This document shows positions 44,517 through 55,815 of a stretch of 64,000 nt of DNA, one piece after another. This DNA is from Actinoplanes sp. NBC_00393. Lineage in GTDB: Bacteria; Actinomycetota; Actinomycetes; Mycobacteriales; Micromonosporaceae. How positions within the stretch are numbered: the stretch's first letter is position 1; each line of letters starts with the position of its first letter. A program made the position numbers and the translations under genes. The notes beneath the pieces were generated by a model. It was given only the letters and a program-made list of their open reading frames with translations, was not told the DNA's origin and ran no database searches. The stretch spans positions 6,962,501 through 7,026,500 of the forward strand of contig NZ_CP107942.1 of assembly GCF_036053395.1 (NCBI RefSeq), given 5' to 3'.

Positions 44517-45356
44517 TCAGCCGGTGCGTTCTGGCATGGTCTCCACCGTGCGGCGCAGCCGCAGTTTCTCGAGCGGCAGGAAGCTGGCCATCGCGACCAG
44601 GTGCGGCGCGAACGAGATGGTGATCGTCGAGAACGTGATCACGTGGAACGAGTAGAAGAACGCCACGACCCAGCCGCGCCAGCGCGGCGGCACCACGAAG
44701 ATCAGTGGGCTGAGCAGCTCGAACGCGATGATGCCGCATTGCGCCAGGATGAGCAGGTACGGGACGCCGGCGATCAGGTCGGCCAGTTCGGTGCCGCGGC
44801 GGATGATCGCCTGGGCGAGCACCCCGCTGGTGACCCATTCCAGGCCGCCGAACCGCAGCTTGGCGATCGCGGCCAGGAAGTAGGTGCAGATCACCGCGAT
44901 CTGGGTGACCCGCAGTGCCCAGCCGCCGGCCTCGGTCAGCGTCCGGTCGCCGTGCCGGGCGCGGCCGACCGTGGGCAGCACCGCCAGGGCGACGAGCAGA
45001 CCGACCCGGTCGTGATCGACCTTGCCGTAGCTCATCGCGATGATCATCCACTCGAAGTAGAGCAGGAAGACCGGCCAGCCGAGCAGGCGTGGCGCGCGTC
45101 CGCTCGCGGCCGCCAGTGAGAGCCCGATCAGCGCCCAGAAGATGCCGTTGACCAGCAGCGGGCCGGGCGTCGGCAGCGGCAGCAGACGGCCGATGAAAAG
45201 CGGTTCGTAGAGGTCGCCGGGGGTGTTCGCGTGCGACCGCACCCAGGGCGTGAAGACAACCAGGTCAAGAGCGACGAAAAGATAGACCAGGGTACGGAAG
45301 GACGCGATCCGCCCCTTCGGCACCGGCTCGGTCAGCCAGCGGGTGACAGTGTTCAC
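44517..45356 (-). CDS. HTTM-like multi-pass membrane protein
   Basis: The 279-residue protein has about seven to eight membrane helices and resembles the HTTM (vitamin K-dependent gamma-carboxylase-like membrane) family: a helix with FRTLVYLFVALDLVVFTPW, YFEWMIIAMSYGKVDHDRVGLLVALAVLPTV, ICTYFLAAIAKLRFGGLEWVTSG and FFYSFHVITFSTITISFAPH. The conserved Lys in AAIAKLRFGG and the His residues fit the family, but the reaction is unknown. GTG start at 45356, overlapping the stop of the upstream gene by four bases. Confidence 0.75.
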   Translation of the reverse strand: MNTVTRWLTEPVPKGRIASFRTLVYLFVALDLVVFTPWVRSHANTPGDLYEPLFIGRLLPLPTPGPLLVNGIFWALIGLSLAAASGRAPRLLGWPVFLLYFEWMIIAMSYGKVDHDRVGLLVALAVLPTVGRARHGDRTLTEAGGWALRVTQIAVICTYFLAAIAKLRFGGLEWVTSGVLAQAIIRRGTELADLIAGVPYLLILAQCGIIAFELLSPLIFVVPPRWRGWVVAFFYSFHVITFSTITISFAPHLVAMASFLPLEKLRLRRTVETMPERTG

Positions 45357-45790
45357 GGCCGGATCCAATCCGCGATGATCTCGTCCCGGTGGGTGCCGGT
45401 CGGGCGGGCGTCCTCGATGCCGTGCCAGCGGATGACGATCCGCACCTCGCGCAGCGCCGGGGCGTTCGGGGTGTGCTCCGCGTACGCCTCGGCGATCCGG
45501 CTCAGCCGGGACGGATCCGCCTGGTAGTCGGCCTGCTGGCCCTCGATCTCGGCCCGCCGGATCCCGCTGTTCGCCTCGTTGATCACGACGGTCCGGCCGG
45601 TTTCGTCCACACCCTCGACCCGGGTGTCCTTGGCGTCGCCGTTCGGGTCGGGCGACGTCGAGTACATCCGGAAGGGGCCGAACGGGAAGTGGTCGTCCTG
45701 GCCGAAGAAGGTCCCGGCCAGGAGCAGGGTGAAGACGGCGATGGTCGCCAGGACCCGCACCCGCCGGCCGGTCGTCGTCAGTTCAGTCAC
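45353..45790 (-). CDS. Single-pass membrane/secreted protein of unknown function
   Basis: The protein has about 145 residues from the GTG at 45790 (a GTG at 45820 would add ten). It has an N-terminal basic segment and one hydrophobic helix (VLATIAVFTLLLAGTFFG), then an extracytoplasmic domain starting FPFGPFRMYSTSPDPNGDAKDTRVEGVD. I recognise no family. Translational coupling (GTGA overlap) to the HTTM-like gene suggests the two act together, as HTTM proteins often have small membrane partners. It begins shortly after the dapB stop. Confidence 0.72.
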   Translation of the reverse strand: MTELTTTGRRVRVLATIAVFTLLLAGTFFGQDDHFPFGPFRMYSTSPDPNGDAKDTRVEGVDETGRTVVINEANSGIRRAEIEGQQADYQADPSRLSRIAEAYAEHTPNAPALREVRIVIRWHGIEDARPTGTHRDEIIADWIRP

Positions 45791-45829
45791 CGCGACAATG
45801 TAGCCGGGCCCTTCCTTCACATAGACGGG

Positions 45830-47537
<1,708 letters not shown>

Positions 47538-47552
47538 GGGGTCCAAGGGTAA

Positions 47553-48881
47553 CTACGTGGGCAACTCGGCCTCGTCGAACGGTCCCACCACGGCCAGCGA
47601 ACGCTCACCCGAGAACAGGTCGGCCGCGACCGCGTTGACCTCCTCCACGGTGACCGCATCGACCCTGGCGAGCAGCTCGTCGACGCCCATCAGGTCGCCG
47701 TGCAGCAGTTCCGACTTCGCGAGCCGGCTCATCCGGGAACCGGTGTCCTCCAGGCCGAGCACGTACGAGCCCTTCACCATGCCCTTGCCGCGGAGCAGCT
47801 CGTCGGCGCTGATGCCCTTGGCGGCGACCCGGTCGAGTTCGCCCCGGATCAGGTCGAGCACCTCGGCCGCCTTCGCCGGGGCGCAGCCCGCGTAGACGCC
47901 GACCAGGCCGGAGTCGGCGTACTGGCCGGCGTACGAGTACACCGAGTAGGCCAGGCCGCGCTTCTCCCGGATCTCCTGGAACAGCCGGCTCGACATGCCA
48001 CCGCCGAGCACGTTGTTGAGCACGCCGAGCGCGAACCGGCGCTCGTCGTGCCGGCCCAGTCCGGTGCCGCCCAGCACGATGTGGGCCTGCTCGGTGTCGC
48101 GGTGCAGCACGACGTTGCGGGGCTTCTGTACGCGTACCCTCGTGGTCGCCGACCTCGGCTCGGCCGGCGCCGCCGGCGCGGTGTCCAGCGGGGTCCCGGC
48201 CAGCGCCTTGCGGACCAGCCTGACCACCAGCGCATGGTCCAGGTTCCCGGCCGCGGCGACCACGATCTGCGGTGGCGTGTAACGCCGCCGGTAGAAACCG
48301 TTGATCTGGCTGCGGGTCATCGGCGTGATCGAGCCGGGCGTGCCGGAGATCAGCCGGCCCAGCGGGTGATTGCCGTAGATCGCCTCGGCGAAGACGTCGT
48401 GCACCTCGTCACCGGGCTCGTCCTCGTGCATGGCGATCTCTTCGAGGATGACGCCGCGCTCGGTCTCCACGTCCGCCGGGTCGAGCAGCGAGTCGGCCAC
48501 CGCGTCCACCATCACGTCCACCGCGAGCGGCAGATCGGCGTCGAGCACCCGCGCGTAGTAGCAGGTGTACTCCTTCGTGGTGAAGGCGTTCGTCTCGCCA
48601 CCGACCGCCTCGATCTCGGCGGAGATGTCCAGGGCGGTGCGCTTGTGGGTGCCCTTGAAGAGCAGGTGCTCCAGGAAGTGCGAGGCGCCGTGGAGGGACG
48701 GTGACTCGTCCCGGGAGCCGATCCCGACCCAGATCCCGAGCGAGGCGCTGCGGGTGGTCGGGATCGCCTCGGTGATGATGCGCAGGCCGCTCGGCAGGGT
48801 GGTCTTCTTGACGCCGCCGCCGAGCGCCCTGGTGACGACGCGGGCCGGCCCTCCGGCCGGCCCGCTGGAAAGCGTTGTCAC
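47553..48881 (-). CDS. pepR: M16-family zinc peptidase PepR
   Basis: The 442-residue inverzincin has the HxxEH zinc motif in GASHFLEHLLFKGTHKR (His68, Glu71, His72) and the downstream zinc Glu in ERGVILEEIAMHEDEPGD. The C-terminal half contains the M16 region with NNVLGGGMSSRLFQEIREKRGLAYSVYSY. It corresponds to the processing-peptidase-like protein encoded next to pnp in mycobacteria; physiological substrates are unclear. The GTG start at 48881 directly abuts the pnp stop codon (TAA then GTG, no spacer), implying translational coupling. Confidence 0.94.
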   Translation of the reverse strand: MTTLSSGPAGGPARVVTRALGGGVKKTTLPSGLRIITEAIPTTRSASLGIWVGIGSRDESPSLHGASHFLEHLLFKGTHKRTALDISAEIEAVGGETNAFTTKEYTCYYARVLDADLPLAVDVMVDAVADSLLDPADVETERGVILEEIAMHEDEPGDEVHDVFAEAIYGNHPLGRLISGTPGSITPMTRSQINGFYRRRYTPPQIVVAAAGNLDHALVVRLVRKALAGTPLDTAPAAPAEPRSATTRVRVQKPRNVVLHRDTEQAHIVLGGTGLGRHDERRFALGVLNNVLGGGMSSRLFQEIREKRGLAYSVYSYAGQYADSGLVGVYAGCAPAKAAEVLDLIRGELDRVAAKGISADELLRGKGMVKGSYVLGLEDTGSRMSRLAKSELLHGDLMGVDELLARVDAVTVEEVNAVAADLFSGERSLAVVGPFDEAELPT

Positions 48882-51209
48882 TTAGTCGCGACGCTCGCCG
48901 CGGTCGCCGCCGGACGAACGCGACCGGCGCCGGCGGGGCTCGCCGCCACCCTCACCGCGGGGAGCGCGCTCCTCGCGGGGCGGGCGACCACCCTCGGAAG
49001 CGGCCGGCGCGGCCGGGGCCTCCTCGCCCTCCGGGCGGACCTTGTCCAGGTAGATCTTGCCGCGCTGGTCGATGTCCGCGATCGACACCTCGACCTTGTC
49101 GCCGACGTTGAGGAAGTCCTCGACCTTCTCGACCCGCTTGCCGTCGCCCACCTTGGAGATGTGCAGCAGGCCGTCACGGCCGGGCAGCAGCGAGACGAAC
49201 GCGCCGAACGCGGCCGTCTTCACCACGGTGCCGAGGAACTTGTCGCCGACCTTCGGCAGAGTCGGGTTGGCGATCGCGTTGATCCGCTCGACCGCGGCCT
49301 CGGCGGCCGGGCCGTTGGTCGCGCCGACGTAGATCGTGCCGTCGTCCTCGATCGAGATGTCGGCGCCGGTCTCGTCCTGGATCGCGTTGATCGTCTGGCC
49401 CTTGGGGCCGATGACCATACCGATCTTGTCGACCGGGATCTTCACGCTGGTGACGCGAGGTGCGTACTCGCTCATCTCGGCCGGGGCCTCGATCGCCGCG
49501 TTCATCACGCTGAGGATCGTCGCCCGGGCGTCGTGCGCCTGGGAGAGCGCGCCGGCCAGCACGTCCGACGGGATGCCGTCGAGCTTGGTGTCCAGCTGCA
49601 GGGCGGTGACGAACTCGCTGGTGCCGGCGACCTTGAAGTCCATGTCGCCGAACGCGTCCTCGGCGCCGAGGATGTCGGTGAGAGCGACGTACTCCGTCTT
49701 GCCGTCGACCTCGTCGGAGATCAGGCCCATCGCGATACCGGCGACCGGGGCCTTCAGCGGCACACCCGCGGAGAGCAGGGCCAGCGTCGAGGCGCAGACC
49801 GAGCCCATCGAGGTCGAGCCGTTGGAGCCGAGGGCCTCGGAGACCTGACGGATCGCGTACGGGAACTCCTCGCGCGACGGCAGCACGGGCACCAGGGCCC
49901 GCTCGGCCAGCGCGCCGTGGCCGATCTCGCGGCGCTTCGGCGAGCCCACCCGGCCGGTCTCACCGGTCGAGTACGGCGGGAAGTTGTAGTTGTGCATGTA
50001 GCGCTTGGTCTTCTCGGGGGCGAGAGTGTCCAGCGACTGCTCCAGGCGCAGCATGTTCAGGGTGGTGACGCCCAGGATCTGGGTCTCGCCACGCTCGAAC
50101 AGCGCGGAGCCGTGCACCCGCGGCAGCACGCCGACCTGCGCGGTCAGCGGACGGATGTCACGCGGGCCGCGGCCGTCGATGCGGACCTGCTCGCGCAGCA
50201 CCCGCTGCCGGACCTCGGACTTGGTGATCGAGCGGAAAGCCGCGCTGATCTCCTTCTCCCGGCCCTCGAACCGCTCGTCGAGCAGCTCGTGCGCCTTCGC
50301 CTTGACCAGGTCGAGGGCTTCCTCGCGCTCCTGCTTGCCGGCGATCTTCAGCGCCTCGGCGACCTCGGCGCGAACGGCCTCGGAGACGGCCGACTGCACG
50401 TCGTCCTGGTAGTCCAGGAAGACCGGGAACTCGGCGACCGGCTTGGCGGCGACCTCGGCCAGCTCGCTCTGCGCGCGGCACAGCTCGCGGATCGCGGGCT
50501 TGGCGGCCTCCAGGCCGCTGGCGACGACCTCCTCGGTCGGCGCGGTGGCGCCGGCCGAGATCAGCTTGATCGCGTGCGGGGTGGCCTCGGCCTCGACCAT
50601 CATGATCGCGACATCGCCCTCGGCGGTCACACGACCGGCGACGACCATGTCGAAGGTGGCCCGCTCGAGCTCCTCGAGGGTCGGGAAGGCGACCCACTGG
50701 CCCTCGACGTGCGCGACGCGGGTCGAGCCGACCGGGCCGCTGAACGGCAGGCCGGACAGCTTGGTCGACATCGAGGCGGCGTTCATCGCAACCACGTCGT
50801 ACGGGTGGGCCGGGTCGAGCGCGAGCACGGTCTCGACGACCTGGACCTCGTTGCGCAGGCCCTTGGTGAACGACGGGCGCAGCGGCCGGTCGATCAGGCG
50901 GCAGGTGAGGATGGCGTCCTCGCTGGGACGGCCCTCACGCCGGAAGAACGAGCCGGGGATGCGGCCCGCCGCGTACATCCGCTCCTCGACGTCCACGGTC
51001 AGCGGGAAGAAGTCGAAGTGCTCCTTCGGCTGCTTGCTGGCGGTGGTGGCGGAGAGGACGGTGGTGTCGCCCAGCTGGACGATCACCGAGCCGGCGGCCT
51101 GCTGTGCGAGGCGGCCGGTGGAGAAGACGATCTCCCGGGTGCCGAACGATCCGTTGTCGATGACGGCGGTGCGGGTTTCGGTGCCGAGAGCGTTGTTCTG
51201 CTCTGTCAT
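48882..51209 (-). CDS. pnp: Polyribonucleotide nucleotidyltransferase (PNPase)
   Basis: The 775-residue phosphorolytic 3'-5' exoribonuclease starts at the ATG at 51209 ([23 protein letters not shown]). Two RNase PH domains are complete ([20 protein letters not shown]; second domain [24 protein letters not shown] with [10 protein letters not shown]). They are followed by a KH domain ([21 protein letters not shown]), an S1 domain ([34 protein letters not shown]) and an Arg/Gly-rich tail. The frame extends upstream to 51401 but overlaps a hairpin leader. rpsO lies upstream, the conserved rpsO-pnp pair. Confidence 0.97.
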   Translation of the reverse strand: MTEQNNALGTETRTAVIDNGSFGTREIVFSTGRLAQQAAGSVIVQLGDTTVLSATTASKQPKEHFDFFPLTVDVEERMYAAGRIPGSFFRREGRPSEDAILTCRLIDRPLRPSFTKGLRNEVQVVETVLALDPAHPYDVVAMNAASMSTKLSGLPFSGPVGSTRVAHVEGQWVAFPTLEELERATFDMVVAGRVTAEGDVAIMMVEAEATPHAIKLISAGATAPTEEVVASGLEAAKPAIRELCRAQSELAEVAAKPVAEFPVFLDYQDDVQSAVSEAVRAEVAEALKIAGKQEREEALDLVKAKAHELLDERFEGREKEISAAFRSITKSEVRQRVLREQVRIDGRGPRDIRPLTAQVGVLPRVHGSALFERGETQILGVTTLNMLRLEQSLDTLAPEKTKRYMHNYNFPPYSTGETGRVGSPKRREIGHGALAERALVPVLPSREEFPYAIRQVSEALGSNGSTSMGSVCASTLALLSAGVPLKAPVAGIAMGLISDEVDGKTEYVALTDILGAEDAFGDMDFKVAGTSEFVTALQLDTKLDGIPSDVLAGALSQAHDARATILSVMNAAIEAPAEMSEYAPRVTSVKIPVDKIGMVIGPKGQTINAIQDETGADISIEDDGTIYVGATNGPAAEAAVERINAIANPTLPKVGDKFLGTVVKTAAFGAFVSLLPGRDGLLHISKVGDGKRVEKVEDFLNVGDKVEVSIADIDQRGKIYLDKVRPEGEEAPAAPAASEGGRPPREERAPRGEGGGEPRRRRSRSSGGDRGERRD

Positions 51210-51367
51210 GAAGTGCGGTACTCCTTCGTCGAGGACCCGGCGGTCTACAGCGCGGTTCAGAAGGCCGGTCTTCGATCGAAGTACCCAGGAGAGATGTGCC
51301 TGGGAACCACTACCGAGGACCGGTGCTGAGGGTGTGATCCGCGCGGGTCCGTGGGGTGGAAACTTTC

Positions 51368-51393
51368 GGGGAGCGACCAAACGGCCGCTCCCC
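51368..51393. terminator. Hairpin between rpsO and pnp
   Basis: GGGGAGCG pairs with CGCTCCCC, with two further GC pairs inside and a loop AAAC. It lies 10 bp beyond the rpsO stop, and GAAAGTTT follows on the transcribed strand. This is the usual site of a partial terminator or RNase-processed hairpin controlling pnp. Confidence 0.7.
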
Positions 51394-51402
51394 GAGGTCA
51401 AG

Positions 51403-51672
51403 CTATCGGCGCAGGCCGAGACGCTCGATGAGCGTCCGGTAGCGGGCGATGTCCTTCTTCTGAACGTAGTTCAACAGGCGGCGGCGCTGACCGACCAGCA
51501 GCAGCAGGCCACGACGGCTGTGGTGGTCGTGCTTGTGCACCTTGAGGTGCTCGGTCAGGTCGGCGATCCGCTTGGTCAGCATGGCGACCTGAACCTCGGG
51601 CGAACCGGTGTCGCCCTCCTTGGTCGCGTACTCACCCATGATCTTGTTCTTGGTCTCTTGATCGAGCGCCAT
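51403..51672 (-). CDS. rpsO: Ribosomal protein S15
   Basis: The 89-residue S15 binds 16S rRNA in the small-subunit platform. The sequence is canonical: [52 protein letters not shown] and [12 protein letters not shown]. The ATG at 51672 and the length match the family. It is the first gene of rpsO-pnp-pepR. ribF ends 114 bp upstream. Confidence 0.98.
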   Translation of the reverse strand: MALDQETKNKIMGEYATKEGDTGSPEVQVAMLTKRIADLTEHLKVHKHDHHSRRGLLLLVGQRRRLLNYVQKKDIARYRTLIERLGLRR

Positions 51673-51786
51673 GTTCTCCGGACTTCTGTGTTGCCGATTA
51701 CACGGTTACCCCGCGACCCGCGGCGTCGGGCAGGCAGGCGGGACCGGCGTCGGATATTCCGACGGCGAACCAACCCTATCAGGGCG

Positions 51787-52719
51787 TTACTGAAGCAACA
51801 CCCGGGTCTCTTCCACGTCCGCCCGGATCTGTGCGATCAGCGGCTCGATCTCGTCGTATCTGCGCTGCTCACGGAGGTGCGCGACGAAGTCGAGGCTGAC
51901 CCGCTCACCGTACAGATCCCCGGAGAAATCAAGGACATAGGCCTCCACCCGGCGCTCGCGACCGGAGAAGGTGGGATTGGTGCCGATCGACACGCTGGCC
52001 GGCAGCCGGGCGGCGTTCTCACCACCACGGGTGAGCCACGCGGCATAGATGCCGTCGGCGGGCACCGCCGCGTAGCGGTGCACCATCAGGTTGGCGGTGG
52101 GGAACCCCAGCTCGCGCCCGCGCTGATCGCCGCGGACCACCACGCCGGCCAGGCGGTGCGGCCGGCCGAGCGCGGCCGCGGCGGCGCGCACGTCCCCGGC
52201 GTCGACACAACTGCGGATGTACGTCGAGGAGAACACCAGCCCGTCCTCGGAGACCAGCGGCGCGTCCTCGAGGGTGAAGCCGAACTTGCGACCGAGAGTG
52301 TCGAGCAGCTGCACGTCGCCGGCTGCCTTGTGCCCGAAGCGGAAGTTGTCCCCCACCACGACGACCGCGGTGTGCAGCGCCTCGACCAGCACGTCGTGGA
52401 CGAACTCGTTGGGACTGAGCTGGGAGAACGCCGGCGTGAACGGCACCACGCAGAGCGCGTCGACGCCGAGCTCCTCGATCAGCTCGGCCTTGCGCACCGA
52501 CTCGGTGAGCACCGCCGGGTGCGACCCGGGCCGGACCACCTCGGCCGGATGCGGGTCGAAGGTCACCACCACCGACTGCAGGCCCAGGTCACGGGCGCGC
52601 TTCACCGCGTGCCCGATGATCGCCTGGTGCCCCCGGTGGACACCGTCGAACACACCGATCGTCACCACCGACCGGCCCCACCCGCCGGGGACCGACTCGA
52701 ACCCCCGCCACCGCTGCAT
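51787..52719 (-). CDS. ribF: Bifunctional riboflavin kinase/FAD synthetase
   Basis: The 310-residue enzyme makes FMN and FAD from riboflavin. The N-terminal FAD synthetase (nucleotidyltransferase) domain shows VVTIGVFDGVHRGHQAIIG and FSSTYIRSCVDAGDV. The C-terminal riboflavin kinase domain shows VRGDQRGRELGFPTANL and ASVSIGTNPTFSGRERRVEAYVLDFSGDLYG. Both catalytic motifs are intact. The position between truB and rpsO matches other actinobacteria. The start is at 52719, followed upstream by the divergent histidine kinase gene. Confidence 0.96.
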   Translation of the reverse strand: MQRWRGFESVPGGWGRSVVTIGVFDGVHRGHQAIIGHAVKRARDLGLQSVVVTFDPHPAEVVRPGSHPAVLTESVRKAELIEELGVDALCVVPFTPAFSQLSPNEFVHDVLVEALHTAVVVVGDNFRFGHKAAGDVQLLDTLGRKFGFTLEDAPLVSEDGLVFSSTYIRSCVDAGDVRAAAAALGRPHRLAGVVVRGDQRGRELGFPTANLMVHRYAAVPADGIYAAWLTRGGENAARLPASVSIGTNPTFSGRERRVEAYVLDFSGDLYGERVSLDFVAHLREQRRYDEIEPLIAQIRADVEETRVLLQ

Positions 52720-52820
52720 CGAACGCCCCTCCGCCGAACTTCCCGGCCCTAGCGTATCGAGCGCGGGGAGCGGCGGTCTGCCCCCTGCGACTCGTCCGGC
52801 TCGCTACGATTGATGCCGAT

Positions 52821-55397
52821 ATGAGCGTCGAGTGGACCCGTCTCGTCCTGCTCGCTGCGGAGATCGCCTTCGCGGTGCTCTTCCTGCGCGCGCTGCTCGG
52901 TCACCTGCGCCGGCACGATCCGCTGCAACGCGACGTCGCCCTGGTCTTCGCCCCGCTGATGCTCGCGTTCTGCGTCGACGGGCTGCGAGCCGCCCTGGGT
53001 CCGATGCCCGGCTGGGTCAATCTGCTGACCGCCGCAGCGCTGCTGGCCCAGCCCTATCTGACGCTGCGGCTGGCCGGCCGCCTGCGATCGGTACCGCGGG
53101 CACTGCACGTCGCTGCCCTGACCGGGTACGCGGCGGTGCTCGCTCCGTTCGCTGTGCTGCCCCGCCCGCTGGCGGTCGAGGCACGTGTCGCCGCGGTGGT
53201 CTACTTCCTGGCCGTCGAGGTGATCGCGGCCGGCCTGCTCTACGGCGAAGCCCGCTGCCGTACCGGTGCGAACCGGGCCCGGCTGATGACCGCGGCCGGC
53301 GCGACCCTGACCTTCGGTCTCATGATGATGCTGCGCGGGGGTGGCGATGCCGACTCCCCGTTACGGGCGGTCAGCGTGATCCTCGCTCTGGGCAGCGGAC
53401 TCGGCTACCTGATCGCCTTCATGCCGCCCCGCTGGCTGCGCCGGCTCTTCTCGGCGGCGGCCGCCCAGTCGGTGACCGAGCGCCTGCTGGCCACCTCGGA
53501 CCAGGTCTGGCAGACGTACGCGGAGATCATGCGCGAACAGACCGGCGCCGACGCGGTCGCCGTCCTGTTGCACGACGGCGACCGGACGCTGGCCCGCATC
53601 GCGTACGCCGGCCCGCCGCTCGCCTCCACCGACGAGCCGATCGACGCCGACCTGACCCGGCTCGTCGAACGGAACGTGCCGCTACGCCTCCAGGAGGCGG
53701 TTCCGGAGCTGGCCCGGCACTTCGCCGGCCTGGACAACGACTACGTCCGCGCGCTGTGCATGCGCGTCCCGCCGGACGTCGACGGCGCGGTGCTGTTCTT
53801 CAACCGGCACCGGAACCTGTTCAGCGAGGACGACCTGCGCCTGCTCACCGACCTGGGCGGGCAGGCCGGCCTGCTGGCCGAGCGGCAGGCGATCACCGAC
53901 CGGCTGAGCGCGTCGGTCGCCGAGCTGACCCGGGCCAACCAGGCGAAGAGCGACTTCCTGGCGAACATGAGCCATGAGTTGCGTACGCCGCTCAACGCGA
54001 TCATCGGGTTCAGCGACCTGATGCGGATGGAGGAGCCGGAAGGCGACCGCCGCCGGGTCCCGGCCGACTGGGTGGACCACGTGCACGGCAGCGGCCGGCA
54101 CCTGCTCGGCCTGATCAACGACATCCTCGACCTGAGCAAGGTGGAGGCCGGGCGGATGGAACTGCGCCTCGCCCCGGTCCGCGCCGACACCGCGATCGAG
54201 GAGCTGCTCACCGCTCTGGCGCCACTCTTCACCGAGAAGCAGCTGACGGTGCGGACCGATCTGGCGCCGGTCACCGTGCTCGCCGACCGGGTCCGGCTGC
54301 GGCAGATCGTGGAGAACCTGCTCTCGAACGCGGTGAAGTTCACCCCATCGGGTGGCACGGTCTCGATCACGGTGGCGGCGGGCGGTGATGAGGGACTGAT
54401 CACTGTCACGGACACCGGGGTGGGCATCGCGGCCGAGGACATCGAGCGGATCTTCGAGGAGTTCCAGCAGGTCGGCGACCCGTCGCGGCGGCACGCCGGA
54501 ACCGGGCTCGGGCTGGCGCTCACCCGGCGGCTGGCCGAGGCGCACCAGGGCGGCGTCACGTGCGAGTCCGAGTTGGGGAAGGGGAGCTCGTTCACCGTAC
54601 GGCTGCCGGCTGCCCCGGTGACCCAGGCGTCCGCGACCGGCGCAGCCGGCGCCCCGGCAGTGCTCCTGATCGAGGACGACCCGCAGTCGGCCGAACTCAT
54701 GCAGACGCACCTGGCCAACGCCGGATACCGCGTCGAGGTGGCCGGAACCGGTGAGAGCGGACTGGCCGTCGCCCGCGAGCACCACCCCGACGCGATCGTG
54801 CTCGACGTGGGCCTGCCCGGCATCGACGGCTTCGAGGTGCTGCGCCGTCTCAAGGCGGACGCGCGGCTGTCCGGCGTACCGGTCTTCTTCGCCAGCGTCG
54901 TCGACGAGATCCCGGCCGGCCTGGCCCTCGGCGCGCACGACTACTTCGTGAAACCGGTCGACCCGGCGGTGCTGCTCAGCGCCCTGGCCAACGCGATCGC
55001 CGCCCGCCCGCGCGTCCTGGTGGTCGACCACGACGACGCGGTCCGCCGGACCATCGAGGAAGGGCTGCGAGCCGGCGGCGCCGACGTGGTCGCCTGCGCC
55101 GACGGCCACGCCGGCCTGGCCCGCAGCCGCGCCGAGGAGTTCGACCTGATCGTCTGCGACACGCAGTCGCCGGCCGCCGACGGCTTCAGCCTGCTGGCCG
55201 CGCTCGAGCAGGACCCCGCCGGCAGGCACACGCCGGTGCTGACCCTCCCGCTTCCCGACTTCTGGGGTACGCGTGCACACCCCACCGGAATCAGAAGTGT
55301 GGGACCGGTGGCGGAGGTCGCCGGGCTCACCGGGCCGCCGGCCCCGGTCCCGCCGCGATTGCGCAGCGCAGTCCCACGCCGGAAGGACGACCTGTGA
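52821..55397 (+). CDS. Hybrid sensor histidine kinase with two receiver domains
   Basis: The protein has 858 residues. Order: about six to seven N-terminal membrane helices (to about 215), a GAF-like domain (about 230-355), HisKA with FLANMSHELRTPLNAIIGF (His near 385), HATPase (NLLSNAVKFTP, DTGVGI, GTGLGLALTRRLAEAHQG), then REC1 from about 613 (LLIEDD, LDVGLPGIDGF, FVKPVD). REC2 starts near 731 (LVVDHDD, IVCDTQSPAADGF) but its last third, including the conserved Lys, is replaced by a Pro-rich tail. So REC1 looks phosphorylatable and REC2 looks degenerate. The next gene overlaps by four bases. Confidence 0.92.
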   Translation: MSVEWTRLVLLAAEIAFAVLFLRALLGHLRRHDPLQRDVALVFAPLMLAFCVDGLRAALGPMPGWVNLLTAAALLAQPYLTLRLAGRLRSVPRALHVAALTGYAAVLAPFAVLPRPLAVEARVAAVVYFLAVEVIAAGLLYGEARCRTGANRARLMTAAGATLTFGLMMMLRGGGDADSPLRAVSVILALGSGLGYLIAFMPPRWLRRLFSAAAAQSVTERLLATSDQVWQTYAEIMREQTGADAVAVLLHDGDRTLARIAYAGPPLASTDEPIDADLTRLVERNVPLRLQEAVPELARHFAGLDNDYVRALCMRVPPDVDGAVLFFNRHRNLFSEDDLRLLTDLGGQAGLLAERQAITDRLSASVAELTRANQAKSDFLANMSHELRTPLNAIIGFSDLMRMEEPEGDRRRVPADWVDHVHGSGRHLLGLINDILDLSKVEAGRMELRLAPVRADTAIEELLTALAPLFTEKQLTVRTDLAPVTVLADRVRLRQIVENLLSNAVKFTPSGGTVSITVAAGGDEGLITVTDTGVGIAAEDIERIFEEFQQVGDPSRRHAGTGLGLALTRRLAEAHQGGVTCESELGKGSSFTVRLPAAPVTQASATGAAGAPAVLLIEDDPQSAELMQTHLANAGYRVEVAGTGESGLAVAREHHPDAIVLDVGLPGIDGFEVLRRLKADARLSGVPVFFASVVDEIPAGLALGAHDYFVKPVDPAVLLSALANAIAARPRVLVVDHDDAVRRTIEEGLRAGGADVVACADGHAGLARSRAEEFDLIVCDTQSPAADGFSLLAALEQDPAGRHTPVLTLPLPDFWGTRAHPTGIRSVGPVAEVAGLTGPPAPVPPRLRSAVPRRKDDL

Positions 55398-55795
55398 GCG
55401 AACCGCACCGCATCCTGCTGGTCGAGGACGAAGAACTGAACCGGATGCTGGTCAAGGCCGTCCTCTCCCGGGCCGACATCGCCACGGTCCGGGACGCCGA
55501 GGTGGTCGACGCCGTCACACTCGCCGCGGCCCGCCAGCGCCTGGCCGAGACCGATGTCGACCTGATCCTGCTCGACCTCAACCTCCCGGACGGCGACGGA
55601 CTCACCCTGGCCCGGGAGCTCGCCGCCGGCCCGCCGCCGGACGGCCGCCCGAAACCGCACGTGGTCGCGGTGACCGCCAGCGTCCTGCCGCAGGATCAGA
55701 AGGCCGCCCTGGACGCCGGCTGCGACGACTTCCTGGACAAGCCCTACGCGGCCGCCGACCTGGTGGCCACGGTCGCCCGCCACCTGCCGGCCTGA
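55394..55795 (+). CDS. Stand-alone response-regulator receiver protein
   Basis: The 133-residue single receiver domain has all key residues: acidic pair VEDEE, phosphoacceptor Asp in LILLDLNLPDGDG (near 61), Thr in VAVTAS and Lys in FLDKPYAAADL. There is no output domain, so it acts by protein contact or as a phosphorelay shuttle. The GTG at 55394 overlaps the kinase stop (GTGA), which makes the preceding hybrid kinase its partner. An inverted repeat of its own stop region and that of truB forms the shared 3' hairpin. Confidence 0.93.
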   Translation: MSEPHRILLVEDEELNRMLVKAVLSRADIATVRDAEVVDAVTLAAARQRLAETDVDLILLDLNLPDGDGLTLARELAAGPPPDGRPKPHVVAVTASVLPQDQKAALDAGCDDFLDKPYAAADLVATVARHLPA

Positions 55796-55815
55796 GCGGG
55801 AGCCGGTCAGGCCGG
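55787..55815. terminator. Symmetric hairpin spanning two convergent stop codons
   Basis: CCGGCCTGA (55787-55795) and TCAGGCCGG (55807-55815) are perfect 9-bp inverted arms with an 11-nt loop. The left arm contains the receiver gene's TGA and the right arm the truB stop. Either transcript could form it. Confidence 0.65.
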
